The notes: generated by a model from the letters alone, not told the origin. Shown: positions 11,888 through 23,936, counted from the first letter of the stretch. The stretch is DNA of 64,000 nt from Omphalotus guepiniiformis (GCA_028554645.1 JAQOOI010000074.1:620001-684000); one strand, 5' to 3'. Translations and numbers: made by a program.

Positions 11888-13385
11888 ATGTGCTTCAAAA
11901 TGACTACCTCTAGGATCAGTACCGCCTCTGGTGGTCAGATTCCTGTATACAATCCCCGTCACTCCACTTACACGCCTGAAGACGACGAACTACTGGTCAA
12001 AACCTTTGCAGAATATTGTCCAGACCCATACGGGAGGTCATCATACAAGCCTTATCAAACTTTGGTCTCTCATGTAAGTCCTGACGATTTTCAGCTTTAG
12101 ACCTATCAAATTCCCACATCTGGCGCAGGTCTCCTCTACCCACAATATAGATTCCTGGCGAGACCGTTACCGCTACAGGTCAGGGTATTTTGACGAGTGG
12201 ATCCTAAATCTTCAGAATCAGCCTATAAACTCTTCTGTTTCGGCCGCAAGGCCAAGAAGCTACACATTTCATGTGCCTAGATACCGCAGGTCCGATGAAG
12301 AGGAGGAGGACCATGCTCTTGCTCAATTTTTAGCAGAAAATAATTCAAGTGGAATTGGAAGAACAGGCCGGAAAATCTATCAGAAGTTCGTAGAACAAAC
12401 TGTCAGAGCTGTCTGTCAAATGCTGTGGCTTTATACTGATTGGTTTTCACCATAGTCTGAACCGATGCAATGGAAATCAAAGCGGACACCAGGAGGCTAC
12501 CGAAAACGATATGAACTGTATCGGGACTATTTCAATGCCCTTGTTGATCGTTATAAAGTAAACCTTGAAAAAGGCTATGGTCGACAACCTGGAGGCGTAA
12601 GTACAACAGACACCGATGGCCTTGAGGTGAACACTTCGAGTTCGGTCAGCTCTGAAGTAGAAGCTGCCCCCTCATTCAACGGTGAGGCTATTTAGCATGA
12701 CTTTCCTGCACCATATCATCATCACTCATGTCAAGAAAAGACGGAAGTGAACACGACGACTCGGAGTACGAACTTTCCAAGTCGGGGCAGTTATATTTTA
12801 CAATCCAGCCCATACATGCAGACACATACGGAAAGGGTAAAACAGAGACACGTCGCCGACATGATACTCTTGCTGATTGATCATCTTATCAGAGGATTTT
12901 TATGACTGTCTTGATGATTCGGTCGCACTTCAGGCTTCATATGAGGAACATCCCCCTCAGAATGAACCTATGGATTCTGGAACGGTATTTGATACCTCGG
13001 AGCATGGCTCTGTGATAGACTTTGACCTCGAGCTTGATCACCAACCTTCGGACGCTTGCGGAGGCCAGTCTGACGTTGCACGGTGTAAGAAGATTTCCAA
13101 GCGAGACAGCTGTGAAGGTAAAGCATAGGTTCATACTCACATCGGTATATGAAGCAACTAACGGTTCCTCAAGAGCCAGCTTTTGTGACTGACCTCACGA
13201 AAGACAACAATGAGAATCGAGTTAGCGACTCAGAGAACGGCATGGACACTCACTCGGAACTCAATTCCTCGTGCTTCGCGCCAATTCCCTCCAATGATAA
13301 AGCTTCGCACACCAATTCTACTTGGCCAACATCTCATTTGTCGCTCCTCACGCTGATTGAAAGGGAGCCCTTGGCAAACCGTTGA
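11888..13385 (+). CDS. Protein with two Rap1/TERF2IP-type Myb-like modules
   Basis: Exons 11888-12073, 12129-12401, 12456-12681, 12736-12836, 12895-13117 and 13174-13385 give 406 residues with phases that all agree. Module 1 (about residues 18-80) reads YTPEDDELLVKTF...SWRDRYRYRSGYFDEWI, like the Rap1-type Myb fold (acidic first helix, tryptophan in SWRDRY). Module 2 (about 125-195) has DEEEEDHALAQFL...GRTGRKIYQKF...YRKRYELYRDYF. The C-terminal half is acidic, Ser/Asp-rich and disordered, like an activation or interaction region. Family knowledge: such domains occur in telomeric Rap1 and in lineage-expanded basidiomycete proteins. A telomere role is inference only; no BRCT or RCT domain is visible. 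An alternative ATG lies at 11900. Confidence 0.6.
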
Positions 13386-14306
13386 TGACGAGGTGTGTCT
13401 TCCAGACAGTCACGTCCCGGACATTGTATTCCTGTCTTGTATTTATATCTTCTTGAAGTGAACACATCTTCGCGATTACCATGACTCCTCAAAAATTGTG
13501 CACAATTCGGTGTACTGTACCGTATTATCTCAGCATCCACAAGAGTTTAGTGGGCCTGCCAAAGTGCATTGATATCTTTGGTTCGATAGTGTATATGATA
13601 AATTTTTTTCGCGCATACCTTCATTAAAGTGTTCCCGCTGCATGCTTTTCACGATCACAAAAGCTCCTGGGTTTCAACTGAATATGAAACAGCTTGTAGA
13701 TTTAATATCACTGTACACACTGCAAACGTATGCATAGATGTATAACTCAAAAGTCATGCTGTGTGCCGCCGGTCGCAAAGTCGCATCTAGTATAGCAAAG
13801 ACGATGAGTGACCAAAATTCTATTCAGATTCATACATTACAATAGCTGCTTTGTCGGGGTATTGTGGTGAGGCGCTGCACACGTTCTTCCTATTCCATCG
13901 GGTCCATAAGCGACTGCCCTTTCATGCTATATACATGATCTGAACATTGCTGGAGGCAAATACCAGCGGTACAGTATTGCCGGTACTTGTACTTAGAGAT
14001 AATATGATAGATTCTGGGTCATGTCAGCGAATAATATGCAATGATTAGAGTCTAGACGATGAAGGTACTCTTAAAGATCAGCAAGTGGAAAAAAGGTCAA
14101 GCAAGAGAACAAACAGAAAAGGTAAGGGAAAGCTTCAGAGAAAACAACTCTCGTCCGAGCGGTAGGTAACAGTATAAGGCGATCCAAACCAACTAGGCGG
14201 AAAACAGAAATGTGGGTCAGCTGTATATACTAGAAACGAAAGGGGAAAGACAACAAAGAACGATGAGCAAAGAAAAAAAAAGACAGTCCGTTCCTCTGTG
14301 AGATAA
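13386..14306. other. Convergent intergenic region, no gene seen
   Basis: About 920 bp between the Myb-like gene and the Rho2 3' end. AT-rich in places, with no supported open frame or repeat. It should hold both 3' untranslated regions. Confidence 0.5.
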
Positions 14307-15408
14307 TCAGCAAACGACGCAGCATTTCAACCCGTTGCCTGCGTCCTCGGGAGCAGCACTTTTAGCGCTACTTCTGCGTCGATGATGCCGTCCTTCGGAG
14401 TTCTGTGCATTCGATGGGACACCATCTCGCATCAACATACTAGCCCGGGTGGCAGTTTCGAACACGTCATCGACACCTTCAATCTTAAGTGCAGAGCATT
14501 CTTTGTAGGCACGCGCGCCAATGGCTTGAGCAACACGCTCACCCATCTCCCGGGTTACATAGGGAGAAGGATTGTCTGGTGTATTGGGATGTGTGGGACT
14601 TGGACGGAGATCGGCTTTACAACCGACGAGGATTACAGGGATCGTGGGACCACAAATGGAGCGGACCTCTTCTATCCACTGGAGGTGAAGTAAGTTTAGC
14701 CATCTATTAAGAGAAAGCGAAATGATGGAGGGACACACCTTGGTCTCGACATTCTCCAAAGAATCAGGTGTGTCCAAAGCAAAAGCAATCAGGATAACAT
14801 GGGATTTTGAGTATGACATGGGTCGTAGACGCTACACAAACATCATGTTAGTCACAAAAAGAACTCTGAATCTTGTCAAATGACGTGCTTCATATTCTTC
14901 CTGTCCACTGGGTTAAATGGTGGGGTGTAATCAGAACATGGAATGACTTGAGGAGCAGAACACGACGCACGCAGTATCCCAAAGGGCTAGCTGAACTGGC
15001 TTCTCATCAAGCCGGATTTCGGCGACGTAGTTATCAAACACAGCTAGAAAGACATGAGCATCACAACTGGGCGCTAAGACCAAGCTGCGCACTTGGTTGC
15101 TATTGATAGCGTCAGCACGACGCGACATGAACCCTATTATAGCTCAACGCACATATTCCGTAGGAAATTCTCCTAATGCAAACGAACACAGCAAGGACGT
15201 CTTTCCGCAAGCACCTAACAAATGAAACAATTGAAGTATGGCGTCAGGCCGGTTGAGGTGAAGTTGAATCCATGATTATTACGTGCCATCGCCTACTATA
15301 ACAAGTTTTCGTCGGATCTAGCAGAAGAGAAGAATGTGAGTCAGCGCCGAGTCCACTTGCACGAAGAGTAAGACGAATAAGAGAACATACAGGACTCTGA
15401 GAGGACAT
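14307..15408 (-). CDS. Rho2-type small GTPase
   Basis: Membrane-anchored GTP switch for cell wall and polarity. Exons (minus): 15408-15391, 15317-15287, 15214-15153, 15099-15093, 15043-14971, 14907-14889, 14831-14739 and 14678-14307, 675 nt, 224 residues. Motifs: P-loop GDGACGKTS, switch I YQPTVFDNY, WDTAGQEEYERLRPMSY, VGCKADL and ECSAL. The tail is basic (RHHRRRSS) and ends KCCVVC, a CaaX-like box with an extra Cys for lipidation. Exon 4 is a 7-nt microexon carrying the switch I threonine. Two introns (15286-15215 and 14888-14832) start GCACGT and need GC-AG splicing; with them the conserved motifs are intact. A 17-residue Pro-rich insert follows KADLR. Rho2 assignment comes from the IRRKLVIVGDGACGKTS start; RhoA or Rho3 are less likely. 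Confidence 0.88.
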
Positions 15409-18386
15409 GTTGTGTAACTTGGACGTTTGGATGAACGTTGGAATGAGAGCACCAGAGAGAAAAAGTGAGAGAGAGAACTAGAAGGATCCGGTAGAAAAGA
15501 ATAGAAAGAATATAAAGAAGAAAATAATAGGATTAAAAGACGTAGAAGAAACGCCTTTGGCCCAAGAATATGGCAGAACGGTTGAGAAACAGCGGTACAG
15601 CCTCCGAATGGGGGACAACTGACATTCGTTGTTTGCCTCTCTTTGTTGATTTCCCAGTTGCCTGCCGGCTCACGATTTCTTCAAACTTCAAATACAATTC
15701 ATATCCAGTTCATATCCATGCTTCATAAGTTAGCTAAGCTATGTAGCAGTTCTTTGAAATTGTTCTAGGAGTGCACGTCCACGGGCAAGCACAGGCTCGG
15801 TCGTTAGTTGTGTCCGACCTACTACGGTATTCCTTAGCCGTGGCACGAAGCTTTTTAATGGGACATCGGGTACCGTTCCAAGCGCGAAGAGTTCTATAGA
15901 TTTAAAGTATATACTTAGCCCAAGGCGCCGATTGAACAGATTCACCCAAGATGCTCAATCTGTTACCTGTCGGTGCTTCGTTGGGTACTCTCCGAGCCAT
16001 GATATTGGCTGACAGTCAGACCAGAAGCGTACGAGGAAGTTGAAAGGAATGATGAACAATAAGACTTTACGGTGTACTGTCAATTTCCAATGAACTGATT
16101 GCAATCAACATGTCTGCGCAGCGTTGAATTGAAAGAGCACGAAGGCCAAGACAATATAATTCAATCTGAATGCGAAATACATGAGATCGACCGGTAGATC
16201 AAGAGCCGTGAACACGAGGAATTGCTCCTAACAAGTAAGAAAAGTCAATACAAGTAGAAAGCACAACATCCACAGTCACTGCACACTGATGCCTCGTGGG
16301 ATGCCAGCACTGCTCCACTTAGTAGCATAACCATACGTTTTGATAGGTAATGCTCATAGACTCACTGGGTATGAGTAATCCTCAAGACAAGACCCCCCAA
16401 TGCTGTTCGATACTCTCCGAAGAAGCGAAAGAAATGGCTCAATCTTGAGAACCGACAACGACATGTCGAAGCCTTCGAAGCGACGCGGTATGATCAAGGG
16501 TCACCACTGAGAAGGTCACTGAGAAGATGACGCCCCATAGCTTCCTGCCAGGCATCGCAATGAAGCGTTACGCAATACATCCGTTTCCAGTGGATGTCCA
16601 TGAAGAAAAAGGATAACAGAGAATGAGTCTCGGATGCGCTTGTGAAAAGCACAAGAACATTGTTGACAGAGGCAAGAGCTTCGATCCAATAGTTCTGGCG
16701 GAAACTTCTTGAAGTGAAAGGTGAAGCAGCACCAAACGCATTTTGAGCGCAAAAGGCGTAAGGTTTGGCTTTCCATACCGTGTATTCTAGCGCTGGCCTC
16801 CTCGGAGAAGTAGCTGGCTTAGGGACCGCTCTACCATCTCAAAAGTGTAGCCCAGTGGCCAGACGCCTGTTCGATCTGAAGGTGGACGGTGTTCCTTGAT
16901 GGACAAATGATCTCATATACAAAAACACCTGCAAGTGAATCCAGAGCGAGGACTTTCGAGGATCCAAGCACCGCTGTCAAAGACTGAAGGAAACGAACAG
17001 ACTAGCAACGATACCGCGATTTTCACTACGTCCCACTGACATTTGAAACACCGAATCTTGTGGAACTTCATAAAGGGATAAACGACACCTGACATATATA
17101 GAGATGACATGGGTTGTCGTAACGCTGGGTTTTCAGCATTGACACCGCCTAGAAAGAGAACAAAGTGAAAGTTAGGTGATTGTGGCCAATTAGTTCAAGG
17201 AAACAGCAATACAATCGAATCCGTTTCCATGAACCACTGTAGTACTTCCCGACCATCCGAATACAGTTCAGAGCGGAAACATATCGCATGTCATCCGTAA
17301 GTAGAGTACAAGCCCATGTATGCACTCCCTACAAGAAAACTTCAGGATTAAACGAAGGTAAGATTCTGTGCAGAAACGCGCGCGCACACCTGAACGTTTA
17401 TCACGGTCAGAATCGCGAAATACCCCTTCCCTTCTCCGAGAGGAGTACGGCAACACGCTTCTGCGTCTTATATCCACCATCGACAGAGGGGAGGGCTCGA
17501 TCACCGGTCTGTCATGCAACGTAACCTCTTCCCATGATAACACTTCGACCAAGCTGTCATCAAGATCTGTCGCATCCTTTGCGCCTTCTTAGGCCGCCAA
17601 TACATTTGGAAAGCCTGTAAGGAGACTTGAAGGCTTGATTCCACATTCTCCCAGCCATAAGCAGTAAGGAATCCAAGAAATTTTATGCTCAGCAACTTTC
17701 CCGTGACCCGTGCCTCTGGATAGTTATTGATCTTCTCCACCCTGACGAGAACGCCGCTGGAGCAGCGACATCGTGTGGCAGATACAGGCAATGTACGTCC
17801 TCTGCGCAGGAGATATCCCACGTCCACAGGACAGAACATGCGCAATGTTATGTCCTGTCTGACCCCAGCGCCGCATCGAAGACATGTTGCATTAGATATT
17901 GTTCGCTATAGTTAATATCAGCAGCGAGAGCCGCGCTTTGAGCTTCAAGAGGAAGACACAGCCCGCCGCGATTCCTTCAATTGACAGAGCGAAAAACCGC
18001 AAAAGGCTCGGATATGCCATCAAAGTTTATACCCGGACTGGAATGTCTCTTGTTTCATACATGCTTGCACATTTTTTATCCATCTAGAGTAAAGTTTGCA
18101 TGGCGAAACTGGTTCGGAAGGATTCCTGGAAAGAGTTGAAGAGACGGTTGAAGATCAAGAGAGTTACAATCACGTGCATTTGTGTGGCGTCAGATTGAAA
18201 GCCAGTGCCCGGCAGTTGACCGGCGAAATATGATATTATCTTAATAACAGCAAGTATTTCATCTAGACAGAAACATGGGTGGTCTGACAGGTCACAACTT
18301 ATGCATTAAGCACTAGTAGAGCAGCGTAACGAGCAAGGGACGAGAGTAAAAGAAAACCAGAGGCGTGAAGCAGTAGCGAGCATATT
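15409..18386. other. Gene-poor stretch, no gene seen
   Basis: About 3 kb between the Rho2 start and the HOP2 end. The open frames are short, overlapping on both strands and without family features. Purine-rich sequence at 15440-15550 (GAGAG, AAGAA) is probably the Rho2 5' region. I find no terminal repeats, tRNA or recognisable gene remnant. Confidence 0.45.
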
Positions 18387-19463
18387 CTATCGTTTCCTTT
18401 TAAGGGGATTCTTGGCAGTCAAAGTACACAGCGAGCTCCTTTCCAAAGCAGCGTGTTCAGGGGTGTCCAATTCGATCCCCAGATCTTCTGAAAGCAGCGT
18501 TGCGTCTTGAGGAGGAAGTGCGTCTGTTGCGAGTTGCCAAAAGCTAGTAGGATTGACACGCCGGGCGAAGACAAGGCTCGAGAGATACAGATGGGAGGTA
18601 AAGGACAACGTACGAGTTGAAGACTTTCTTCCTTTGGACCCATTCGGCTCTCCACTTAAGCCAGTCTGCGTCCAGTTGCGCCATATCTTCAGCGGAAATC
18701 AGGGGCGCACCGGATCGTAGGGGTTGGAGTAGTGCAGAGCGTTTTGAGACCTGAGGGTTGGACATTAGTGTTGGTTTGTTCGCATATGCTGAAATGAGCG
18801 TTGTGAAAGTTCCGTTGAAGTCTTACCGCGTCCTGTAAAGCGGCAATCTGACTGTCAAGCTCCGAGTCTGAGGGAGTACTCTTGAGCCTCGCTAATTCTT
18901 TGGATATATGCTACTTAAGTATCATTGTATTGGAGTCTAAAGCAGAGAAAGACGTACCTGCATTGGCAGCTTTCATCTGCAAAGCGAGCAATTTGTTTTC
19001 CTCATCCACCTTGCTGAATTCTTCCTCTACAGTAGCAATCTGGTCAGCAGGCAAAGCCTCGATCTTCTCTTGATTGGCCACAAAGAATGTCGTTTTGCCT
19101 ATATCAATTAATGAAAAGGGCAATTTCCAAAAGGCGAGGCCTGTAATATCACACCGTATGTCTTCTGCACCAGCTCCCCCTTTTCAGCAAGTGCAACGAG
19201 AATCTTTTGAGTCGCGGTTTTAGGAACAGCGCCTTTGAGATTAGCGGATATATCGACAGCTCCATATGGGCGATTCATCTGTTAGACAAGTAAATGAGAT
19301 GGATAGGTGAAATGGAAGACTTTGTACTGACGCGACGAATGTATTCCAAGACCGCATCTTCCGCTGTTGCAGCGGTCAGCGAGCTTTGAAGAATTATATG
19401 TATGCCCCACAAACCTTCTTGGCCTTTGAGAACTTTTACAGAGGATTTGGGTTTTGCAGACAT
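18387..19463 (-). CDS. HOP2: Homologous-pairing protein 2 (HOP2/PSMC3IP, TBPIP family)
   Basis: Meiotic recombination factor that, with MND1, helps Dmc1/Rad51 to pair homologues; nuclear. Reading from the ATG at 19463, six introns of ordinary size split the gene. The N-terminal winged helix spans AEDAVLEYIRRMNRPYGAVD-type sequence through GAVPKTATQKILVALAEKGELVQKTYGK. A Leu/Glu-rich coiled coil follows (IEALPADQIATVEEEFSKVDEENKLLALQMK, then SDSELDSQIAALQ). The C-terminal domain has DWLKWRAEWVQRKKVF, SFWQLATDAL and EDLGIELDTPE, and ends in a basic KNPLKRKR. Divergent from the LEU5-like gene, 196 bp apart. Its presence implies a functional meiotic pathway. Confidence 0.9.
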
Positions 19464-19659
19464 GCGGTGTTAGAAAAATTCGGGGGAAACTGGGGAACAT
19501 CCGGGGTAGTCGTATCACATGATGGCACGGCTTACTTATGTTCCTTCCACTATTTCCGTTTTCTCCTCTTACACACGACACTTGTAAACCCCCTCAATTT
19601 TATTCTTTCCTTAGAAGCTCTTCGGTCTATTCGTATGAGACGCTTTAGCGGCTCTGCAA
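19464..19659. promoter_or_regulatory. Bidirectional promoter between HOP2 and the CoA carrier
   Basis: A 196-bp spacer between divergent ATGs. It probably drives both a meiotic and a housekeeping gene; no specific element recognised. Confidence 0.45.
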
Positions 19660-20894
19660 ATGAGTTCAAATGTCACCGCTAAACGAGACAAACAGAGCTT
19701 TCACTATATCATCCGTTCTGGGATCGCCGGAGGGTTTGCAGGTTGTGTCGTACGTCGTCCAGCTCGTTTTGGTATAGACATCACTTCATTTCCTTGTCAT
19801 ATAGGCAAAGTCGGTAGTTGCGCCTTTGGATAGGGTGAAGATCTTATTCCAGGCTTCTAATCCAGATTTCCAAAAATATGCCGGTACGTCGAATACATTC
19901 AGTGGAAAACTGTGCCTTCTCTCATCATTATCTTTTCCTATCAGGAACCTGGAGTGGCGCTTTTCGCGCTGTTACATCGATCTATCACTCTGACGGCGTC
20001 CGCGGGCTGTTTCAGGGCCATTCAGTCACCCTACTCCGCATCTTTCCCTACGCAGCCATAAAGTATATGGCGTACGACCAAATTCATCAGGTGAGCTTTC
20101 AGCTTGATGTTTCTTTATCGTTCTTGGAAGCGCTGAACGATGATCAGATATTGATGCCTACTAGAGAATACGAAACCAACGCACGCCGATTCGCTGCAGG
20201 GTCTATATCTGGAATATTTGACTTTCCATGGACTGTTGAATATAAGGATACTTACGGTTCCACAGGAATATTATCTGTATGCTTTACCTACCCCTTTGAT
20301 GTCTTCCGCGTTCGACTAGCCTTCCGCACCGAATCTAATAAGTCAAATCCTTCTGCCCGACTTTCTTTGCGTCAAGCGTTCAAGCAAATCTATCATGAAA
20401 AAGCCTGTGCACATTCATCAGTTTCACATGGAGCCATTGATGCCAGTGCTGGCACCAGTCGTTATTTCGAGCGATTTCCGCTCTTGAAATTCTATCGAGG
20501 ATTTTCTGCCACCATCATTGGCATGATCCCGTACGCGGGAGTCGCGTTTCTCAGCTGGGGTTATCTTCGAGCGCATTTTGTCCCTATGCCTAGCAACGAA
20601 AGGGCGAAGTCCAAACCTACCCCACTTGCTGATCTCGTCATTGGTGCTGTATCCGGTGCTGCGGCACAAACGGCGTCTTATCCTTTTGAAGTCATAAGGC
20701 GAAGGATGCAAGTAGGGGGGATTACTCGGCCAGATAGGTGGCTACGGTGGGGAGAGACGATTAATACTATATGGACAACGTCTGGTTGGAGAGGATTCTA
20801 TGTGGGTTTGGGTGTTGGTTATCTCAAAGTTGTTCCTATGACTGCGGTCAGCTTTGCTGTCTGGCAAGGGGGGAAGCGCATTTTGGGAGTTTAG
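19660..20894 (+). CDS. Mitochondrial carrier, LEU5/SLC25A42-like coenzyme A transporter
   Basis: Inner-membrane carrier of the SLC25 family, expected to import coenzyme A or a related nucleotide. Exons 19660-19749, 19805-19883, 19945-20090, 20148-20211 and 20266-20894 give 335 residues. Three carrier repeats are visible with signatures [15 protein letters not shown] and PFEVIRRRM, and repeat features such as [21 protein letters not shown]. Removing the in-frame intron 20091-20147 restores the conserved spacing. The segment 20212-20265 interrupts a conserved stretch ([14 protein letters not shown]) but has no GT or GC donor: it starts GA and ends CAG, flanked by a repeated GGAATATT. If retained, the protein gains 18 residues. 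LEU5 rather than a Graves-disease-type carrier is a judgement from overall pattern. Confidence 0.85.
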
Positions 20895-21117
20895 AAGTGA
20901 CGATGTGTGGTCATCTGTATGTTATCACAATACTCTATCGTATTTCACGTTATGTTTTTTCCATAGATATTACTTTGCAACATCAATGACAAGGGTTTGT
21001 CAGCAGATGGAACCCTACAACCTGTGTAATGAGAGGCAATCTCGGACCAACCACTGAGTCTTTTAAAGCTTGGCTTGATGATATCTGTCGAACTGCAGAT
21101 CGACAACACCCAATATC

Positions 21118-23572
21118 ATGGAAGCGGGACCGTCAACTGATCCAGGAAGTGCCGGTACGGTGAAGAGAACAAGACGACGCCTTCGACTGAGCTGCGTTGA
21201 ATGTACGAAACGACGTCAAGTGAGTCTTCGTGTTTAATTAATCTTCAATTGGGTCTCTTCACGCGAGTACTGACGAGTTCTCGTATTTAATGGCTCTTTC
21301 ATCAGAAATGCGACCGAAAGTACCCTTGTAGTCTTTGTGAATCTAGGAATGTAGCACATCTCTGTCAGTGGGCCGACGGTCCTGTGTCGCGCCCTCCGCC
21401 TGCGAGACCACCGGCTCATGCTACAAGCCAAGCGGTTGGTTCAGCTCCAGTAGGCGAAGCTCAAATTCAAGCCTTGTGCAAGAGGATCTCGGTCATTGAG
21501 CGGGCTTTTGAGCTGTACACGCGTGGCAGGACGCATGCAGAAGTCTACCCTACTCTCGCTGCGTTTACGTCCGCCAATTCGAGTGCTTTTTCTCCCCATC
21601 TTAGCCCGCCTTGCACTGACCAGTCTTCACCGAGTCAGAATTCATCGTTTTCGTCGCCTGAGCCGGGCTCGTTTGAGGAGAGCAAGCAGATTTCAAAAAC
21701 GGTGTCAGCTTTGCTCAGTCCCGGAACGAGTGAATCTGTTATCCCTCTCGTGCAGCTTTCTGTAGGTCACCAGATGGAGTATCTAGGCCGTGGATCCGCA
21801 ATTGGTACGCTGCGCTCTGTAAGTGACTTACTATCAATACTCTGAAAGGACTCACTCGTAGTTTTCAGATGTGCAAACTACCTTGGAAATGCGTCAGGAA
21901 TGACTCCGCCGCTAACCTTTTCGTCGCGGACGGTGACTACGGTGTCCATGGTCAATTCACCGACAAAATCCCTCCGCCAATAATCACTACTCTGTTACTC
22001 AACGCATATTTCGCACATAGCAACTGGTATTTCGGTCTGCCAGAGTCATGGCTAGCTAACAAGTTTCTCCGAAATGTGGGAAGGCATGCACGATCCCTTT
22101 AGCTCTCCAGTCCACCTGAGTCCATACTGGATTTCCCTGCTCTTTGCGGTCGGCGCTGTAGTACCGCGAGATATCCCTGATTTACTTGGTTCAGGCGTTG
22201 ACGGATCAGGCATTGACAGTGCAGAGCATCATTTCACGTACTCCATGGCTGCTTTACAGGCTGCAGACGATATGTACGAACATAGCGTGGCTCAGAGCGC
22301 CTCCGGACTTGGAGTGTCTTGTGTTGTCGAGGGTACGCTATTTGGGTGTCTTTCTGTCCCGATTCTCGCGAAATGTCTAGCGGAAAGGAATCGGCTGAGC
22401 GACGCATGGAAATTGCTCGGCCGCTGGATTCGCATAGCCGAGTCCGTTGGCTTACATCGCGATTCAGGTGAATGTGGCTCCCAAGTGACTGAAGATGAAG
22501 TGCTTGTTCGGCGGCTTGCGTGGTGTAACCTCGTAATTTGGGATAGGTGAGTGAGATTGGCGAGGTATTGAGCGTATGTAATTTTGACGCCGGCACAGGT
22601 TTTACTCGCTAATGCTGGGGAGATCTCATATGAGTATCCTTGCACTCTCCGATGTCACTCCAAGGATGTCCGAAGGTTTGAGCAGTCCGCGCGAGATCCA
22701 AGTCTATCTCTCGTTACTTTTCAGGTTGAGCACTCTCGTGGCGGAAGTGAATGAAAAGGTTGATTTTAGTGTCAATCTTTATATGACCAGGTACTGATGC
22801 TGTACGTCTTCAGTCTTTAGGGAATATATTTCCCAACGCTTCCATGACTCGCAAGTTAGACGCCAAGCTGGAGCAATGGTATTACGAACTAACACTCAAC
22901 TTGGACGCCACACACCAGTACGATGGCGGTCTACACGTTCGTCATCCGGATCCTCCGAACAAACAAGCGCATGTACTGCATTCCTGGTATCTCTACACCA
23001 GAATGAAGGTTCATATCAACTACCTGTTGGCTCAACAGTCGTTTCCTATCCCAACCGAGTTTGTGAGCGGGTGCGAATCACTCCGGTGGTCTCAAAATTG
23101 CTGTGCGACGTTCTGCACCCAACTCATTTCATTGCATTGCAATATGCTAGAGTCTACATCTGCATATGATGGGAGCGCCTATCTTGCAGCATCTGCTAAG
23201 TGGTGGAGCTCCGAGAGCCTTTTTTCATTGTTCGACGCGACTATCGCACTGGCAAAAGTGTCGGGATCCTCACCCCATATATTGCGTGTTCTGCGTCGAG
23301 CTTACGATGTATTCAATCGGCTGTCTCGCAGCGGAAATGCGGGGAAACTGCCTAGAGCAGCTGTGGGGATATTAGACGCATTATTGCGGAGCCTGGGGAT
23401 CGATCTTAACTCTAGAATCACTGTTCCACCAAAACTTGAGGTTGATATAGGGGGATTCGACCAACATCGGAGTCAAGCGATGCTGGGCAACTCGGCCGAC
23501 TGGTCGTCGATGGGTCGCGGTGGTTCTGATTGGTATTCTAACACGACACCAACGAACCATCAGTTTCCTTGA
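21118..23572 (+). CDS. Zn2Cys6 fungal transcription factor
   Basis: DNA-binding regulator of the Gal4 type; nuclear, target unknown. From the ATG at 21118, exon 1 (to 21219) and exon 2 (from 21306) join inside the zinc cluster: C-VE-C-TKRRQK-C-DRKYP-C-SL-C-X8-C, the canonical spacing. Basic residues precede it (KRTRRRLRL). A fungal-specific transcription factor domain follows: LLNAYF, then FSEMWEGMHDPFSSPVHLSPYW, WKLLGRWIRIAESVGLHRD, and RRLAWCNLVIWDRFYSLMLGR. The C-terminal part (22844-23572) contains the Leu-rich middle-homology tail. A short 37-nt intron at 22027-22063 with a clear GCTAAC branch site is needed to join the frames; a frameshift is the alternative. Neighbours give no hint of its regulon. 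Confidence 0.85.
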
Positions 23573-23928
23573 CAGGGCGTTAGCTCTGCGGGAGGTTAGC
23601 CAATGCTGCAAAGTCTAAGTTTTATTTAACTTTACATGTTTTCATTCCGGTGCGCTGTCAAAGGTGTCATTTATTTTACGCACGTCTGTTCTATTTAGAA
23701 CACTTGCTTGCAGGGGATTTGAGATAGGCTAGGACCTGAAGAGTATAGTTTGTAATTTATTCTGTCTGTCTATCTGATGAGGCGTGACAAAGCAGGTTAT
23801 ACGGGGGTCAGGTGGATTCTCTGCGGTATGTTTATTGTTTTCTGTACTTTTCGAATCAGAACTTTGGAGTTATCTTACGTAATAGCGCTCCGAGTCGGGA
23901 TTGATCCGAGTTCTGCGGTTGGGACCAG
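23573..23928. other. 3' flank of the transcription factor, no gene seen
   Basis: About 360 bp that carry the 3' untranslated region and the site into which the MITE inserted. Nothing else supported. Confidence 0.45.
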
Positions 23929-23936
23929 GACCCCTG
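23929..23936. repeat. Left target-site duplication of the MITE
   Basis: TTGGGACC, identical to 24360-24367 on the other side of the element. Confidence 0.8.
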
